NCBI GenBank assembly: GCA_034696485.1
Contig: JAQIWT010000587.1
Coordinates: forward strand, 1 to 17,540
Reading direction: 5' to 3'
Origin: Isohypsibius dastychi
Taxonomy: Eukaryota; Tardigrada; Eutardigrada; Parachela; Isohypsibiidae
Length of the DNA stretch: 17,540 bases
A program made the position numbers and the translations under genes. Within the stretch, counting starts at the first letter, position 1. The number at the start of each line of letters is the position of its first letter. Shown here piece by piece: positions 1-17,540 of this stretch. The notes beneath the pieces are model-generated. The model made no database searches and had not been told where the DNA came from. It worked only from the letters and a program-made list of their open reading frames with translations.

Positions 1-1679
1 GATACTGCACCAAAAAAAATATGTTTTCTGTATCAGAAAAATATGCTGAATCCGAATCCAGCATCAGGGGTCCGAAAATTAGCCCGGGGTATAACCCTAT
101 ATAACCAAAACAACAGTCATAAAACTTCGCGGAGTAACAGCTTGGTATCAGGATGATCGTAAGAGCAAGGGTTTGTTAGAACTCATATATGAAAGCATTT
201 ATCTTCAGGGGCGCCAGAGATGAATCCAGGTTTTCCAAAGCTTGAAGATTCGTTTGAAGAATCCAGAGCAGATTAGCTGTACTCAATTTGTTCATGTTGC
301 AATTTGGCTGTACTAGCTTGCTGCAGCGTGGATTTACATATTTACCTCCTTGAAGGGCTCAGATGAAATGTATTTAGTTGGACAATATGTATCGATACGT
401 CTCAGAGTGTGCTCCAGGAATTCTAATCGCTGTCGGAATGTGAATTTTACCATCCTGGATATTCTTCCACTGCAATGCCTCCGTTATCTGGAGGAGAGCA
501 GTTACTGATGTCCTCAGACCTAAAAAGGCGAGCTTGGGAAACGGGTAGAGAATGCCGTATGAAGTATTGTCGGACAGGAGGAAGAATGCTGGAGAAGGAC
601 CATGTTTTTGTCTTAATTTTGGGGCAGCGGCACCCACGCTTCCTGTTAGTGCTACAGTCGTTATTTTTGCCGGTGTGGCTACATGATTATTTTTAGAAAA
701 GGTTAAAAGGTCAGTTTCGGTCTCTTGAGCGCAGGGATTTGGCAGTCGGGTTGTTTCACTGGGTCATTTGTGGACGACATCTCGCGAATGGCAAGTTGGG
801 AGTGAGATAGACGGCGCTGTGAGTGTTGACGGAAGGGAAGCTGGTGTTTCTATATTTGGGAGTAGATGTCATGGGAAGCTGATGAACGATATTGGATACA
901 TTCAGTGTATGCCTGGAAAGTGACGTCATGATTTAGTTCATAGAATAGCGGTATTCCTCACTGGTTTTGTTATTCTTATTCCATCTTCCCTCGTCTGTTT
1001 TATCCTGATCCAGGCGGCTTATTGAGCTCTGCTTCTTCCTCTTCCTTCCAGTAATATATTGAACTGGGATGTAGAGGGAGACAGTCGGTGGCCTGCTAGC
1101 TTGAATATGTTTTCCTTCCCCGTTTCGCAGCATTCATTCAGCCTCCCATCCGGCTCCGGCGCTCTTGGTCTATGCGATCTGGATTTCGTAGATTCTAGCT
1201 TGTCTCCTTTTCCCTCTGGCAGGCAGTTGCTTTGACGTTCGTTCGTCTACCATTACATTCGTCAGTCTCAATGTGATTCTGTGTGAGCTAGTTTTAGTTG
1301 TTGGCGGAATCGTGACTGAAATCGGCTGTGATCCCATCGCTGATTGGAGCACCATACCGAATTAAACAGGCGTCTCATAGAGTTTGTTTCACGTGTATAT
1401 CCCCGTAATAATGACGGCTTTGCTTCTGCTACCTGAGTGATCATCACGATTTGACGGAAAACATGGCTTTTTCCTGAATTTGCCCGCCGTCAACTATAAT
1501 TTTCTGATCATTATTTTCATCTGCCTCCATTACAGTCCATGCGTTGAATTTTGCAGCCGGATTATTATTTTGCTGACGGAGAAGCTGGACCGGACAGCTT
1601 GTTGTAAGGAGCGGAATTGGACCAAGCGCGGTTTGTGCGATTTCTCCGAACATTGCTATAAGGTCACCGTCTTATCATC
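1..1679. other. Upstream non-coding region of the G-beta gene
   Basis: No convincing gene is seen on either strand: the open frames here are short, overlap one another and resemble no family I know. The stretch presumably holds the promoter and 5' UTR of the G-beta gene that starts at 1680. A perfect CRE palindrome lies at 921-928. A pyrimidine-rich run ending in ACAG at 1532-1535 could be the acceptor of a 5'-UTR intron, but I cannot find a matching donor with confidence, so no UTR exon is called. Confidence 0.5.
921..928. promoter_or_regulatory. Perfect CRE palindrome TGACGTCA
   Basis: An exact 8-nt match to the cAMP response element bound by CREB/ATF bZIP proteins lies about 750 nt upstream of the G-beta start codon. 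It is one of three exact matches in the window. Occupancy cannot be judged from sequence. Confidence 0.4.
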
Positions 1680-4412
<2,733 letters not shown>

Positions 4413-5271
4413 ATTGTTCCGACGGATGGAGTTTCCAGAATGTGCAATTGCCTCTGAAGTCCGTCAGCTCCAGACGTCGGGGGCTGCTTGTTTTCGTCTC
4501 ATTTCTTTTATCAGTTAATCCATTTTTATGACTATTTTTTGCGAAAAAATTGTGGAACCCGACCCCCCGAATTCAGCGGAGGAAAAGAGCCGCCTCGTTT
4601 CTCGTCCATGACATGCATGGGGCTGTCCAGTCGTCATCTCGTCTTGTCTGATTCATTCACAAATCATTTTGGGGAGATTGCGATGTTTCTCTGGAGAAAA
4701 ATTTCCACATTGTTATTTTTGTCGTCGTCTCTTATGAAAAATGGGAATGTGTGTTGGATTGGCACTCGGTTTCATCATCATATTCTGGCAGAAGGATATT
4801 CTTCGGGGCAAGATATGTTTCTCATGCATTTCTCCTTCTTCTGTTCTTCTTCACTGTTCATCTGGATGTCAGAATTCTCGGATATCTCATGATCTGCACC
4901 GATTGTGTTTCCGCCATCCGGAACGCCTATTCAACTTGGATTCCCGTAGCCACAATGCTGAGTGTTGAATTCAAAGGTTGTGCCAGTTTAATTCGAGCTC
5001 TAGTCAACTTGCATTCACTTTTGGAAGTTCTTACGCTCTTTTTTTGCTCTTTTTTCACCCTTATCTTTTATTGGCAGCCTATCTATTTACAGTTTTTTTC
5101 TCTCTCTCAATTTGATTACTAGCCGTTCATTATTATATCCACTCCGTAATCTGTTTTGTCCTTTTGGTTCTTATTGACACTTGATTACGTTAAGGTTTTA
5201 TTACATGGATTCAGTGCACTTTCCCGTTGTGTATTTGTATCCTTGCTTATGGGAGCGGTTTCCACATCTCG

Positions 5272-5277
5272 ATTAAA
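5272..5277 (+). terminator. Candidate poly(A) signal of the G-beta gene (ATTAAA)
   Basis: ATTAAA on the plus strand, about 860 nt after the G-beta stop codon, is followed by a T- and GT-rich stretch (5291-5315) like a downstream cleavage element. A plus-strand AATAAA also exists much further on at 5970-5975, so the real 3' end is uncertain. Confidence 0.4.
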
Positions 5278-5300
5278 AAGAAAAATGACATTTTTCTGCA

Positions 5301-5306
5301 TTTATT
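5301..5306 (-). terminator. Candidate poly(A) signal of the AP-3 beta gene (AATAAA)
   Basis: On the minus strand this reads AATAAA, about 706 nt past the AP-3 beta stop codon, and is followed on that strand by a T-rich run. No canonical hexamer was found nearer to the stop. Other minus-strand AATAAA copies lie further on at 5207-5212 and 5067-5072. Confidence 0.35.
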
Positions 5307-6011
5307 TGTGAGTGCAGGTATCGCCCACGAACCTCCTCTTTGGTGGGTTCCCCGGCCATTTTGAGGGAAGGAGTATATCTATCCCTGTTATCATTCACGG
5401 CTATGTGGAGACACGTTCTCGAGCACTGGGATGAATCGATTTGCAAGCCGACTAGAATGGCGGAATGTAATTAGATGAACTGCTAGGGCCCATCGTCAGT
5501 ACCCCAAAATGCACGTGTCTGAGACTGTTATAGGCGAAAAAGTTGTCGATAAGGAAAGTGCTACTGCCATGGCGGGAAGGGCTTCTGGATTCGAGACCGG
5601 CACTATCGAGCGCTTTTCTGGAGTAATCCAGGCATCCCTGTTTTCCTCGCCGCAGCTGGATGCCTGCCATGATGTCTGCTCGCCTCAGTTTCTGACCGGA
5701 AATACGTGCAGATGGGGAATTGGAAGCCATTTTTAGAAAACATTTTCCATTCAACCGGCGCGAGATCCCGCCAAGATAGGGCCGGCTAGATCAACCCCCC
5801 AAAAGCGCCAATCTTCTCCGGAACACTATTTAACACCACCGAACCACTCATCCAGGATGTCCTTAAATCCGCAAGGACGAAACTTAAATAACACAAATCC
5901 AACGACGTGAGGTGATAAAAGCCATGTTACTCAAACCAGAATAATCAACGATTGACCAGAAATCAAAGAAATAAAAAATCACGGACCAGAATCACAATTA
6001 AACAATAAGAT

Positions 6012-9000
6012 TCATCTACCAACACTTCTCAAAACTGAGTCTTTCAGGTCTTTAAGGACCATCGATCCGACGATGACCTTTTCGCAGTTGACCGTCAGCA
6101 CACATTTTGTTCCATTAACTGTCGCCAGCACCAGCACGGCCGAGCCGGAAGACACCGTCTGACCGACGAATCTCAAAGCATATGAATTTCCATCCACAGT
6201 TTCTCCTCCAGAAACCGGCACAATATTGGCTGTTTCCACAATTAAATTGGTCAGCGCCGCCTTTGACTGACTTTTCTCCGGCAGATCGATATTCGCATAA
6301 CTTTCATTCAAGCCGGACAAGTTGGCCTTATTTGTGTCGAAACGTGCCCGGTCCATCGCGATCGGCATGAGCATTTCCCCTACAGTTGCTTTCAATAACA
6401 CATCATATTCCTTGTCATCGCATCCGATTGTCAATCCGATGGTCTGAGTAGAATCGCCAAAATCGATACCAACGGTTCCGTGCAGAGTGCGTCTCGGCTC
6501 CAGGGACGCGATTTCGTGGAAGTCATAAACTTGAACACGTGGCGGCAATTTCTTTCGATTAATCTTAATGTTGGTGAAAGTAATGGAATCCGAAGAATTA
6601 ACAAAGCTAAATTCGACAGCCACCATTTTCTCCGAATAGACAAAAGGTCGCCTGGGGAAGCGATATGTTATGCCCAAGCCGCCGCTCACTCCGGGAGACA
6701 AAAGCTCGATGAATTTGTTGGATACAAAAACCGGCGGCAAAATCGTTTGACCGCTGACCGTTTTTGGAGCAGCAACTACCGGTGAACCGGAAGGCAGCAT
6801 CGGAGCGGACATTGGTATTACAGAGGGACCCGGTGTTGATAGCAAGTCATCCAAATCAAGCAAATTGTCAACAGGCTTGTCTTTCGGTTTCGAAGTTGCA
6901 ACAACCGGTTTGGTGTTATTTGAAGCCTCAGGAGCGTTTGTAGATTTTGCAGCAGGCTTCTCTGTTTTCTTTTCCACCTTGACTTCCTGTTCCGGTGATA
7001 TTGTGGCCAGCGACATCTGTTTCTTCGGTGGTGGTTTTTTAACCGGCTTCTTTTCTTCTTCACTACTTTCTTCAGATGAACTCTCGTCCTCCTCGCTACC
7101 AGACTCCTCCGACGAACTTTCCGCGTTATTCTCCGCAACTGACTTTTTTTTGACATCATGATTGTTATTTTCAGGCAACTCTTGATCCTCCTCTTCCGAT
7201 TCTTCGTCAGATGATTCCTCATCATCATCTTCTTCATCCTCTTCTTCGTCTTCTTCTTCAGACTCTGAGTCTTCTTCATCAGAATAAAATTTCGTGCTTT
7301 TCTTCACCGGTTTTGTCGTTTCACCATTCGTCTTCCTCTGCGGGGAAGACCGTTTGATTTCCGGTTCCGCTACTGGCAGAATAACATCCCGTGTATTGGA
7401 AGGAGGCGGAACCACAGGGAACTCCGGTAGATCTTGATATCCGTTAGCGCGAATATTCAAGAAATGCGACAAGGTGCCCAACTGGAACTCAGCGCGGTCT
7501 TTAAATCGTGATTCCATAACAGGCGCCGGCTTAGCAGACAACAGAATCTGACGAGCTTTCTTGTTCAACACACTTTTCACAACCCCATCCTCTCCCCCAC
7601 CTGCATTAGTGGGCAAAATGACAGCGCGCAAAAACCGGGTCCGATCTCGAATATCATAGCTGGTATCATATTTTCCCATGTTGAAAACATACATAACCAA
7701 CAAGGACACCTGCTTCGGGTTGACCGTGTATAATTTGGCCGCAAGATTGATTATCTGCAGTTTTACAATATTCTCCTCCTTGGCGAAAGTTTTCGCAGCA
7801 ATTCGCAGAACATCCGGTCCGATGTTAGGAACCTGCTCACAATATTCCCCAATCAGCCAATAAATACTGGCCTTTGCCATCGGCACAGCGATCTTCTCAA
7901 CGAGTTTAGCCAGATGATTGATAATTTCCTTGTGAGCATTTGGCTGCAGCTGGAGGAGCCTCCGGATGACACAGACACTCTCAGCCACTACATTATCATC
8001 CCGATTTGACAGCAAGTTGACCAATCCGTTTAAACAAGTTTCCGTGACCTCTGAGATTGTAATCGCACACCGACCAATGGCTTGAATAGTACTAGCAACC
8101 AGTTCACGATCCGAGCTAGCAATGTATGCCTGGAATTCCCGCAGAATAATCGCGATTGTTCCTTCTGATGCCAGACTAGTCAGAATCTCCAGTTTTTGTA
8201 GCTTGATGAATGTCGGATCACTTGATCGAACGAAAAACGTCTTCAGGTGAGGAACCAGCAGCTGACGTCGTTCCGGCTTGTTAGCTAAAGTTGCAATGTT
8301 GCTGAGGACGACCGACTGAATTTCGCGATGAGAACGAAGAAGCCGGATCAACGGTTTCACCGTAAGCGCCATCTCCGACCTCGGTCCAATATGGTGATAA
8401 AGCTGAACGACGGCCATAACAACCGATGAATTCCGGCTTTGTAAAAGTGGTTTCGCACATTTCAGCAGCAGGCGATGATCGCTGTCCATGGCTATTTTGC
8501 GATTTCGGGACTTGGAATGATTTTCTTCATCATCTTCGTAGAAATTCTCCTGATCACTTCCGTCTCCCGCATCATGGTCTTGATTCGGGTTCACGAACTG
8601 AGTTCGCGCATATCGAGTCAGCATGTTCAGCACGGCGACCTGGCCCCATTCTTCCAGGTCAATCAGTACTTGACATAACCTCCGATAATTCTTGTGGATC
8701 AAATCAATACGTTCCGGACAGACTTCTTCGAACGCCATAACGGCGCTACCGATGACCAAGGTTGTCTTATCACTCAACAGCTTCTCGATGACCTCCACTA
8801 GCTGATCCTTCTGCTCATCATCCAAGCTGAATAAATCAATATTATAAACATATTTTTAACAAGATATGAACTATTGGTACCTGTAAAGCTTGGGTATCGC
8901 CAAAGCAGCTGTCTTTCGAACATATGGGGACATATCACTAGTGGACTCTTTGATGGCTAGCATCATGATAGGAACGATAACTGGAACGCGGATGCTTGAT

Positions 9001-9597
9001 AGAACCCGAAGAGCGTTGGCTCGAATCAGCTGGTTGGGATCTTTCAATGCGCGCTGGAATGTACTAATGGAGAGAAGTGCCAGATCTTGTTGGTCTTCCG
9101 CGTATCGCACCAAGTAAGCGTATACTAGCTTTTTGATCTCAATGTTCTTTGAAACAACGTTTTTTACGACGGATGGAAAAAGATCTTGCGCATCTTTGCC
9201 TTTCGCCACCATTCCGATGATCCTTTTCATGGCTTCCAGACGCAGCTGATCTTTGTTGCTTTCCAGCATATTTTTGAGATCCTTGAAAAAGGGCAACAAG
9301 GTTACAGAATCTCAACTTTGAACAAAACAGTATCACTATGAATAAAAACTAGATTTTACAGAATCAATTTTGAGAAGTCAATAAGGTCGTAAAGACTTTT
9401 TGCGATTTACTTACGCCATGTTTTTTTAGATCAGAGGCGAAAAACGTGGAAGAAGCTGGATCAGCAGCGTAGTCCGAATCAGCAACACTGGCCGCTCCCG
9501 TTGTAATATGAGTCCCGCCATTTGCAGTTCCGTTTGCCATGTTGAATTTTTTGCTTTCGTCTGGTTTGAAGCTGGAAACCCCAAACAAGTTTTCCAT
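6012..9597 (-). CDS. AP3B1: AP-3 complex subunit beta
   Basis: Minus-strand exons: 9597-9415, 9281-8881, 8826-6012, with introns of 133 and 54 nt. They total 1133 codons including TGA, so about 1132 aa against about 1094 in human AP3B1. Joined exons read through family landmarks: FASDLKKHG then [48 protein letters not shown] and [11 protein letters not shown]. The adaptin N-terminal alpha-solenoid trunk spans about residues 50-640. A very acidic serine-rich hinge (about 708-790) follows, then a clathrin-box-like LLDLDDLL at about 850-857 and the C-terminal ear domain (about 895-1132). AP-3 sorts cargo from endosomes to lysosomes and lysosome-related organelles on cytosolic membrane faces. The start is ambiguous: the frame is open upstream to a stop at 9730-9732 without an ATG. 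ATG at 9597 gives the longest form, but ATG at 9540 has the stronger context (A at -3, G at +4) and would remove 19 residues. An upstream coding exon cannot be excluded. Confidence 0.96.
7050..7289 (-). other. Acidic serine-rich hinge of AP-3 beta
   Basis: About 80 codons are almost entirely Glu, Asp and Ser, written as GAA/GAT/TCN runs, and sit between the adaptin trunk and the ear. AP-3 beta hinges in other animals have the same composition and are phosphorylated by casein kinase-type enzymes. Many S followed by D or E fit CK2 consensus sites here. The tract breaks into two acidic blocks separated by an Asn- and Lys-containing spacer. Confidence 0.85.
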
Positions 9598-10352
9598 TAG
9601 ACCATCAGGATGCAGAATTGTATTTCCGCCTCTCTCCCAGTCACGGTACAATAAACAAACTAAAACCAGAGCGACATGCAGCGACAGATCAAGACGAATG
9701 AAATTTCGAAAGCCAAGCCATTCCTTGATTTAAAGTAAAAAGAGAACCTCGATGGACAATCATACTGTTTCTGCTTTGAAAATGAGAAAAGCAAACAAAA
9801 AAAACCAAAGTAAACCAAAACAACAACACATATTGCAGAGCTTTGGCTTACCGTCCCAATGCCGTCAGTAGACTTCGTCAGCGGATTAACTGAGTCAAAA
9901 CTCCTAGTTGTTCCCGTTCAGGTCAGAGAAAGCAAAACAGATCACTTTTCTACTGGATTTTCGTGGACAAGGAAGCAAGTTCATTTCACGCCATGTATTT
10001 GTAAGCACACATGGTAGGATTTTATCTGAGGGGTCTGGCTGTGGGTCCCCTTGATTTCTTACGTGGATGGAGCCTACTGGATTTCGTATGTAACAGCAGC
10101 GTTATCTGCTGCAACTTTCGTGACATATCAAGTTACGGCCTGCACCCTGATAAAGCGATGACGTCAGGCGGACAAATCTTGTTTTAGTTCTAACACGGCT
10201 GTTCATGCGACATCCCTGTACCGGGAGCTCAGCAGTAACGTGCCAGAGTCTTATTTTGAAGCATCTGGGTTCTTTGGATCTTCGTGCATTATTTCATCTT
10301 GGCTTCCCGGATTCAGCTCGGCTGAGTAGCATCATTTATTTCGGTTGTCACG
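9598..10352. promoter_or_regulatory. Divergent promoter region between AP-3 beta and RPL18A
   Basis: The two flanking genes are head to head with 755 nt between start codons, so both promoters and 5' UTRs must lie here. An A/C-rich low-complexity tract (AACCA- and AACAA-like units) occupies about 9785-9832. A perfect CRE palindrome is at 10159-10166. No clear TATA box is positioned for either gene, and no obvious pyrimidine-start (TOP/TCT) initiator for the ribosomal protein gene could be fixed by eye. Confidence 0.6.
10159..10166. promoter_or_regulatory. Perfect CRE palindrome upstream of RPL18A
   Basis: An exact TGACGTCA lies 187 nt upstream of the RPL18A start codon, inside the shared divergent promoter region. 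It is the third exact match in the window and the best placed relative to a likely transcription start. Confidence 0.45.
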
Positions 10353-11307
10353 ATGAAAGCCTCCGGAGACGTAAGTTGTTCTGTGATGTGGGACTATTAC
10401 GAGATGATATCTGAATGAGGTTTTCGTCCGTTTTCAAAAGTAAACCATGAGTTCTCTGGATGTTTTTATCGAAACTTGGCGCTAGGCGTGTATGCAAATC
10501 AATCTACTGGTTTGTTTAACTTCCTTACTAGCGCAAGAATATCTCAGTTTGTCGCACGCCTTCTCCGTCTTCGTGGAGACTGCGTTGAACTTCAAGGTGA
10601 TACATTTTCCTTTTTTCAGCTTAAAGAGTACAAAGTTATCGGAAGGGCGCATCCTAAACCGGATCTGCCGAATCCTCCTTTGTATCGTATGAGAATTTTC
10701 GCCCCGGACCGAGTCGTTGCAAAATCCCGCTTCTGGTATTTCGCGAGGCAGTTGAAGAAACTGAAGAAGAGCGTCGGAGAAATCGTTGCATGCGAGGAGG
10801 TATGGTTTACTTCTGATCAACTTGTTTATTAAATTTTGCTCACCATTTTTGCCTCAGGTCGCAGATAAGAAACCCACCAAGATCCGCAACATTGGTATCT
10901 GGCTGAGATATGACTCTCGATCCGGAACCCACAACATGTACCGTGAATATCGCGATGTTACCATCGCTGGCGGAGTAACACAGTGCTGTACGTTCACTGT
11001 TTTCAAGGAAGATTTACAAGCTAGAGCTTGAATGTTGCTTTCTAGATCGCGATATGGGTGCTCGCCATCGTGCCCGTGCTCACTCGATCCAGATTATTCG
11101 AGTGCAAGAAGTGAAAGCCAGCGCGTGTCGAAGACCTAACATCAAACAGTTTCATGTAAGTGTCCGTTGCGAAGTTGAAACTACGTAAAGCCAACAAGAT
11201 TTTTGTCATAGGATGCCAACATTAAATTCCCACTTCCTCATCGTGTGAACGCTTCTCTGCATCATCCAAGATTTACCACACGTCGTCCTAAGACTCACTT
11301 TTCTTAA
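10353..11307 (+). CDS. RPL18A: 60S ribosomal protein eL20 (RPL18A)
   Basis: Exons: 10353-10370, 10620-10799, 10858-10987, 11046-11155, 11212-11307. They total 534 nt, so 177 aa, against 176 in human. Introns are 249, 58, 58 and 56 nt, all GT...AG with consistent phase. The protein begins MKASGD and continues LKEYKVIGR, the family N terminus. Conserved blocks include [55 protein letters not shown] and the basic C terminus. eL20 is a structural protein of the large ribosomal subunit in the cytosol. The first coding exon is only 18 nt, a layout common in ribosomal protein genes whose first intron lies near the start codon. A at -3 supports the start. The first intron was examined for a C/D-box snoRNA without a convincing result. 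Confidence 0.98.
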
Positions 11308-11371
11308 GAACTTTGCAAACTTGTTTTTTTGGCGGAAAAAATGAAGATGGTGACACAGCCTCGTTTCCGGT

Positions 11372-11377
11372 AATAAA
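11372..11377 (+). terminator. Poly(A) signal of RPL18A (AATAAA)
   Basis: A canonical AATAAA lies 65 nt after the RPL18A stop codon, giving a short 3' UTR typical of ribosomal protein genes. Cleavage would be expected at about 11387-11407, overlapping the formin poly(A) signal on the other strand. Confidence 0.7.
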
Positions 11378-11395
11378 TCACCGTAATCTACGCAC

Positions 11396-11401
11396 TTTAT
11401 T
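11396..11401 (-). terminator. Poly(A) signal of the formin gene (AATAAA)
   Basis: On the minus strand this reads AATAAA, about 153 nt past the formin stop codon. It is followed on that strand by GT- and T-containing sequence. Its expected cleavage zone overlaps the RPL18A 3' UTR, so the two convergent transcripts probably share 3' sequence. Confidence 0.65.
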
Positions 11402-11553
11402 CGAAACCCGACTAATCATTCCACATATTGCAAACTGTCGCTTTGAAATATTAAGGGATATAAAAAAAATCTATATCTGGAATACAGGCCAACCGCCATG
11501 GTCCCTCGCATATATCACAACGGAGAAGCATCGTGGCAAAGGGAAGAGTTCAA

Positions 11554-17127
<5,574 letters not shown>

Positions 17128-17424
17128 GCTTTTTGCACTCAAGATAAAGTAAGATCCTCATAAAATATGGCTCAATCCAGTGCTTGATTCCAAGAAGATG
17201 GTAGATTCCAATATGTGGCGCATTCGTAGGATCGAGTTTCCGTTTTAGCGATTATTCCAACAAGTGGCTTGTTCAAACGTAAAGCGGGCAAAAAAGTGCA
17301 AGTGTTGGAAAGTCATCTTTAATTACTTCGCGAACTAGAGAAGTGCTTCAGGCAGACTGCATTCTCCGCTCTTCAGTCTCAGACAGCGGCGGACACCAAC
17401 CAGGGGGTATTTTTCATCAATTGA

Positions 17425-17450
17425 TGCCAACCCCTTGCAAGGGGTTGGCA
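17425..17450. repeat. 26-nt perfect palindrome
   Basis: Thirteen bases, TGCCAACCCCTTG, are followed immediately by their exact reverse complement, centred on TTGCAA, with no loop. A second palindrome of 12 nt (CATCAATTGATG, 17415-17426) abuts it. This could be a cruciform-forming element, a dimeric factor site, or a remnant of a miniature inverted-repeat element. Confidence 0.85.
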
Positions 17451-17483
17451 AGGCTTTGTTTGGGGGTTAGGCTTTCCGCTATA

Positions 17484-17533
17484 CCTATACAGCTACCTAT
17501 ACAGCTACAGATACTGAAAGAGCTACCTATACT
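17484..17533 (+). repeat. Short tandem repeat with unit CCTATACAGCTA
   Basis: Two perfect adjacent 12-nt copies occupy 17484-17495 and 17496-17507. After an 18-nt degenerate spacer a partial copy, CCTATAC, begins at 17526. The array runs toward the window edge and may continue beyond it. Confidence 0.75.
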
Positions 17534-17540
17534 GGAGTCA

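Larger units (their letters stand above)
4413..6011. other. Convergent 3' region between G-beta and AP-3 beta
   Basis: This 1.6-kb stretch should hold the 3' UTRs of both flanking genes, which are transcribed toward each other. Open frames at 4488-4892 and 4751-5122 (+) and 5452-5754 (-) resemble no protein family I recognise and are rich in F, L and S as expected for translated T-rich DNA. No tRNA, snRNA or transposase is recognised. A pair of opposed candidate poly(A) signals lies at 5272-5306. Confidence 0.5.
17128..17540. other. Upstream region of the formin gene with a repeat block
   Basis: No coding sequence is recognised. The part nearest the formin start (17128-17400) presumably contains its 5' UTR and promoter, but no core element stands out. 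From about 17401 to the window edge the sequence changes character: two adjacent palindromes, GGGGTT-type imperfect repeats (17441-17457 and 17463-17475), and a short tandem repeat. Confidence 0.5.

Noticed and set aside
4488-5122. Plus-strand open frames of 123 and 134 codons after the G-beta stop
   Set aside because: They overlap in different frames, are rich in Phe, Leu and Ser as expected from T-rich UTR sequence, and match no family I recognise.
5317-5363. A hairpin-like GAACC...GGTTC segment that might be a tRNA arm
   Set aside because: No acceptor stem, D arm or anticodon loop could be fitted around it, and the T-loop consensus is absent.
5452-5754. A 100-codon minus-strand and a 75-codon plus-strand open frame overlapping between the two convergent genes
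   Set aside because: Neither resembles a known protein. They lie in the expected 3' region, overlap in opposite strands, and lack independent promoter or splice evidence.
6818-7279. A 153-codon Lys/Arg-rich minus-strand frame
   Set aside because: It is a frame-shifted shadow of the acidic hinge of AP-3 beta, where GAA/GAT repeats read as AAG/AAR in another frame.
10371-10619. Possible C/D-box snoRNA in RPL18A intron 1
   Set aside because: GATGAT-like and CTGA-like motifs occur together at about 10402-10412, but they are too close, with no second box pair at proper spacing and no terminal stem.

Overview
This is a nuclear genomic window from an animal with a compact genome. Four conserved protein-coding genes lie in 17.5 kb, most introns are about 50-65 nt with GT...AG ends, and intergenic gaps are about 0.25-1.7 kb. 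The proteins read as protostome invertebrate orthologues; the G-beta protein resembles arthropod and nematode forms. Gene density plus tiny introns suggest a small-genome invertebrate such as a tardigrade or similar ecdysozoan, but the species is my inference and is not shown by the sequence.

Layout. Positions 1-1679 are non-coding upstream sequence with one perfect CRE palindrome. Positions 1680-4412 (+) carry a heterotrimeric G protein beta subunit, GNB1-like, in 8 coding exons giving exactly 340 aa. Its first intron is 1.35 kb and the others are 56-65 nt. Positions 4413-6011 are a convergent 3' region with no recognisable gene and a back-to-back pair of candidate poly(A) signals. Positions 9597-6012 (-) carry the beta subunit of the AP-3 adaptor complex in 3 exons (about 1132 aa). 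The 0.75 kb between it and the next gene is a shared divergent promoter region that also holds a perfect CRE. Positions 10353-11307 (+) carry ribosomal protein eL20/RPL18A in 5 exons (177 aa). Positions 17127-11554 (-) carry a diaphanous-related formin in 21 coding exons (about 1172 aa), with GBD/FH3, coiled coil, FH1, FH2 and DAD regions all identifiable. Its 3' end faces RPL18A and the two poly(A) signals lie only about 20 nt apart. Upstream of the formin, at the window edge, are a 26-nt perfect palindrome and a short tandem repeat.

The four genes act in G-protein signalling, endosome/lysosome-related-organelle sorting, translation and actin assembly. They look like ordinary neighbours rather than a functional cluster. 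I assembled all exon chains by hand; each has consistent splice phase and a total length divisible by three. I see no transposase, CRISPR array, tRNA, rRNA or previously undescribed multi-gene system. The observations most worth checking are a 120-nt, stop-free, 3n intron just before the formin DAD, the shared convergent poly(A) regions, the recurrence of perfect CRE palindromes, and the palindrome/repeat block at the right edge.
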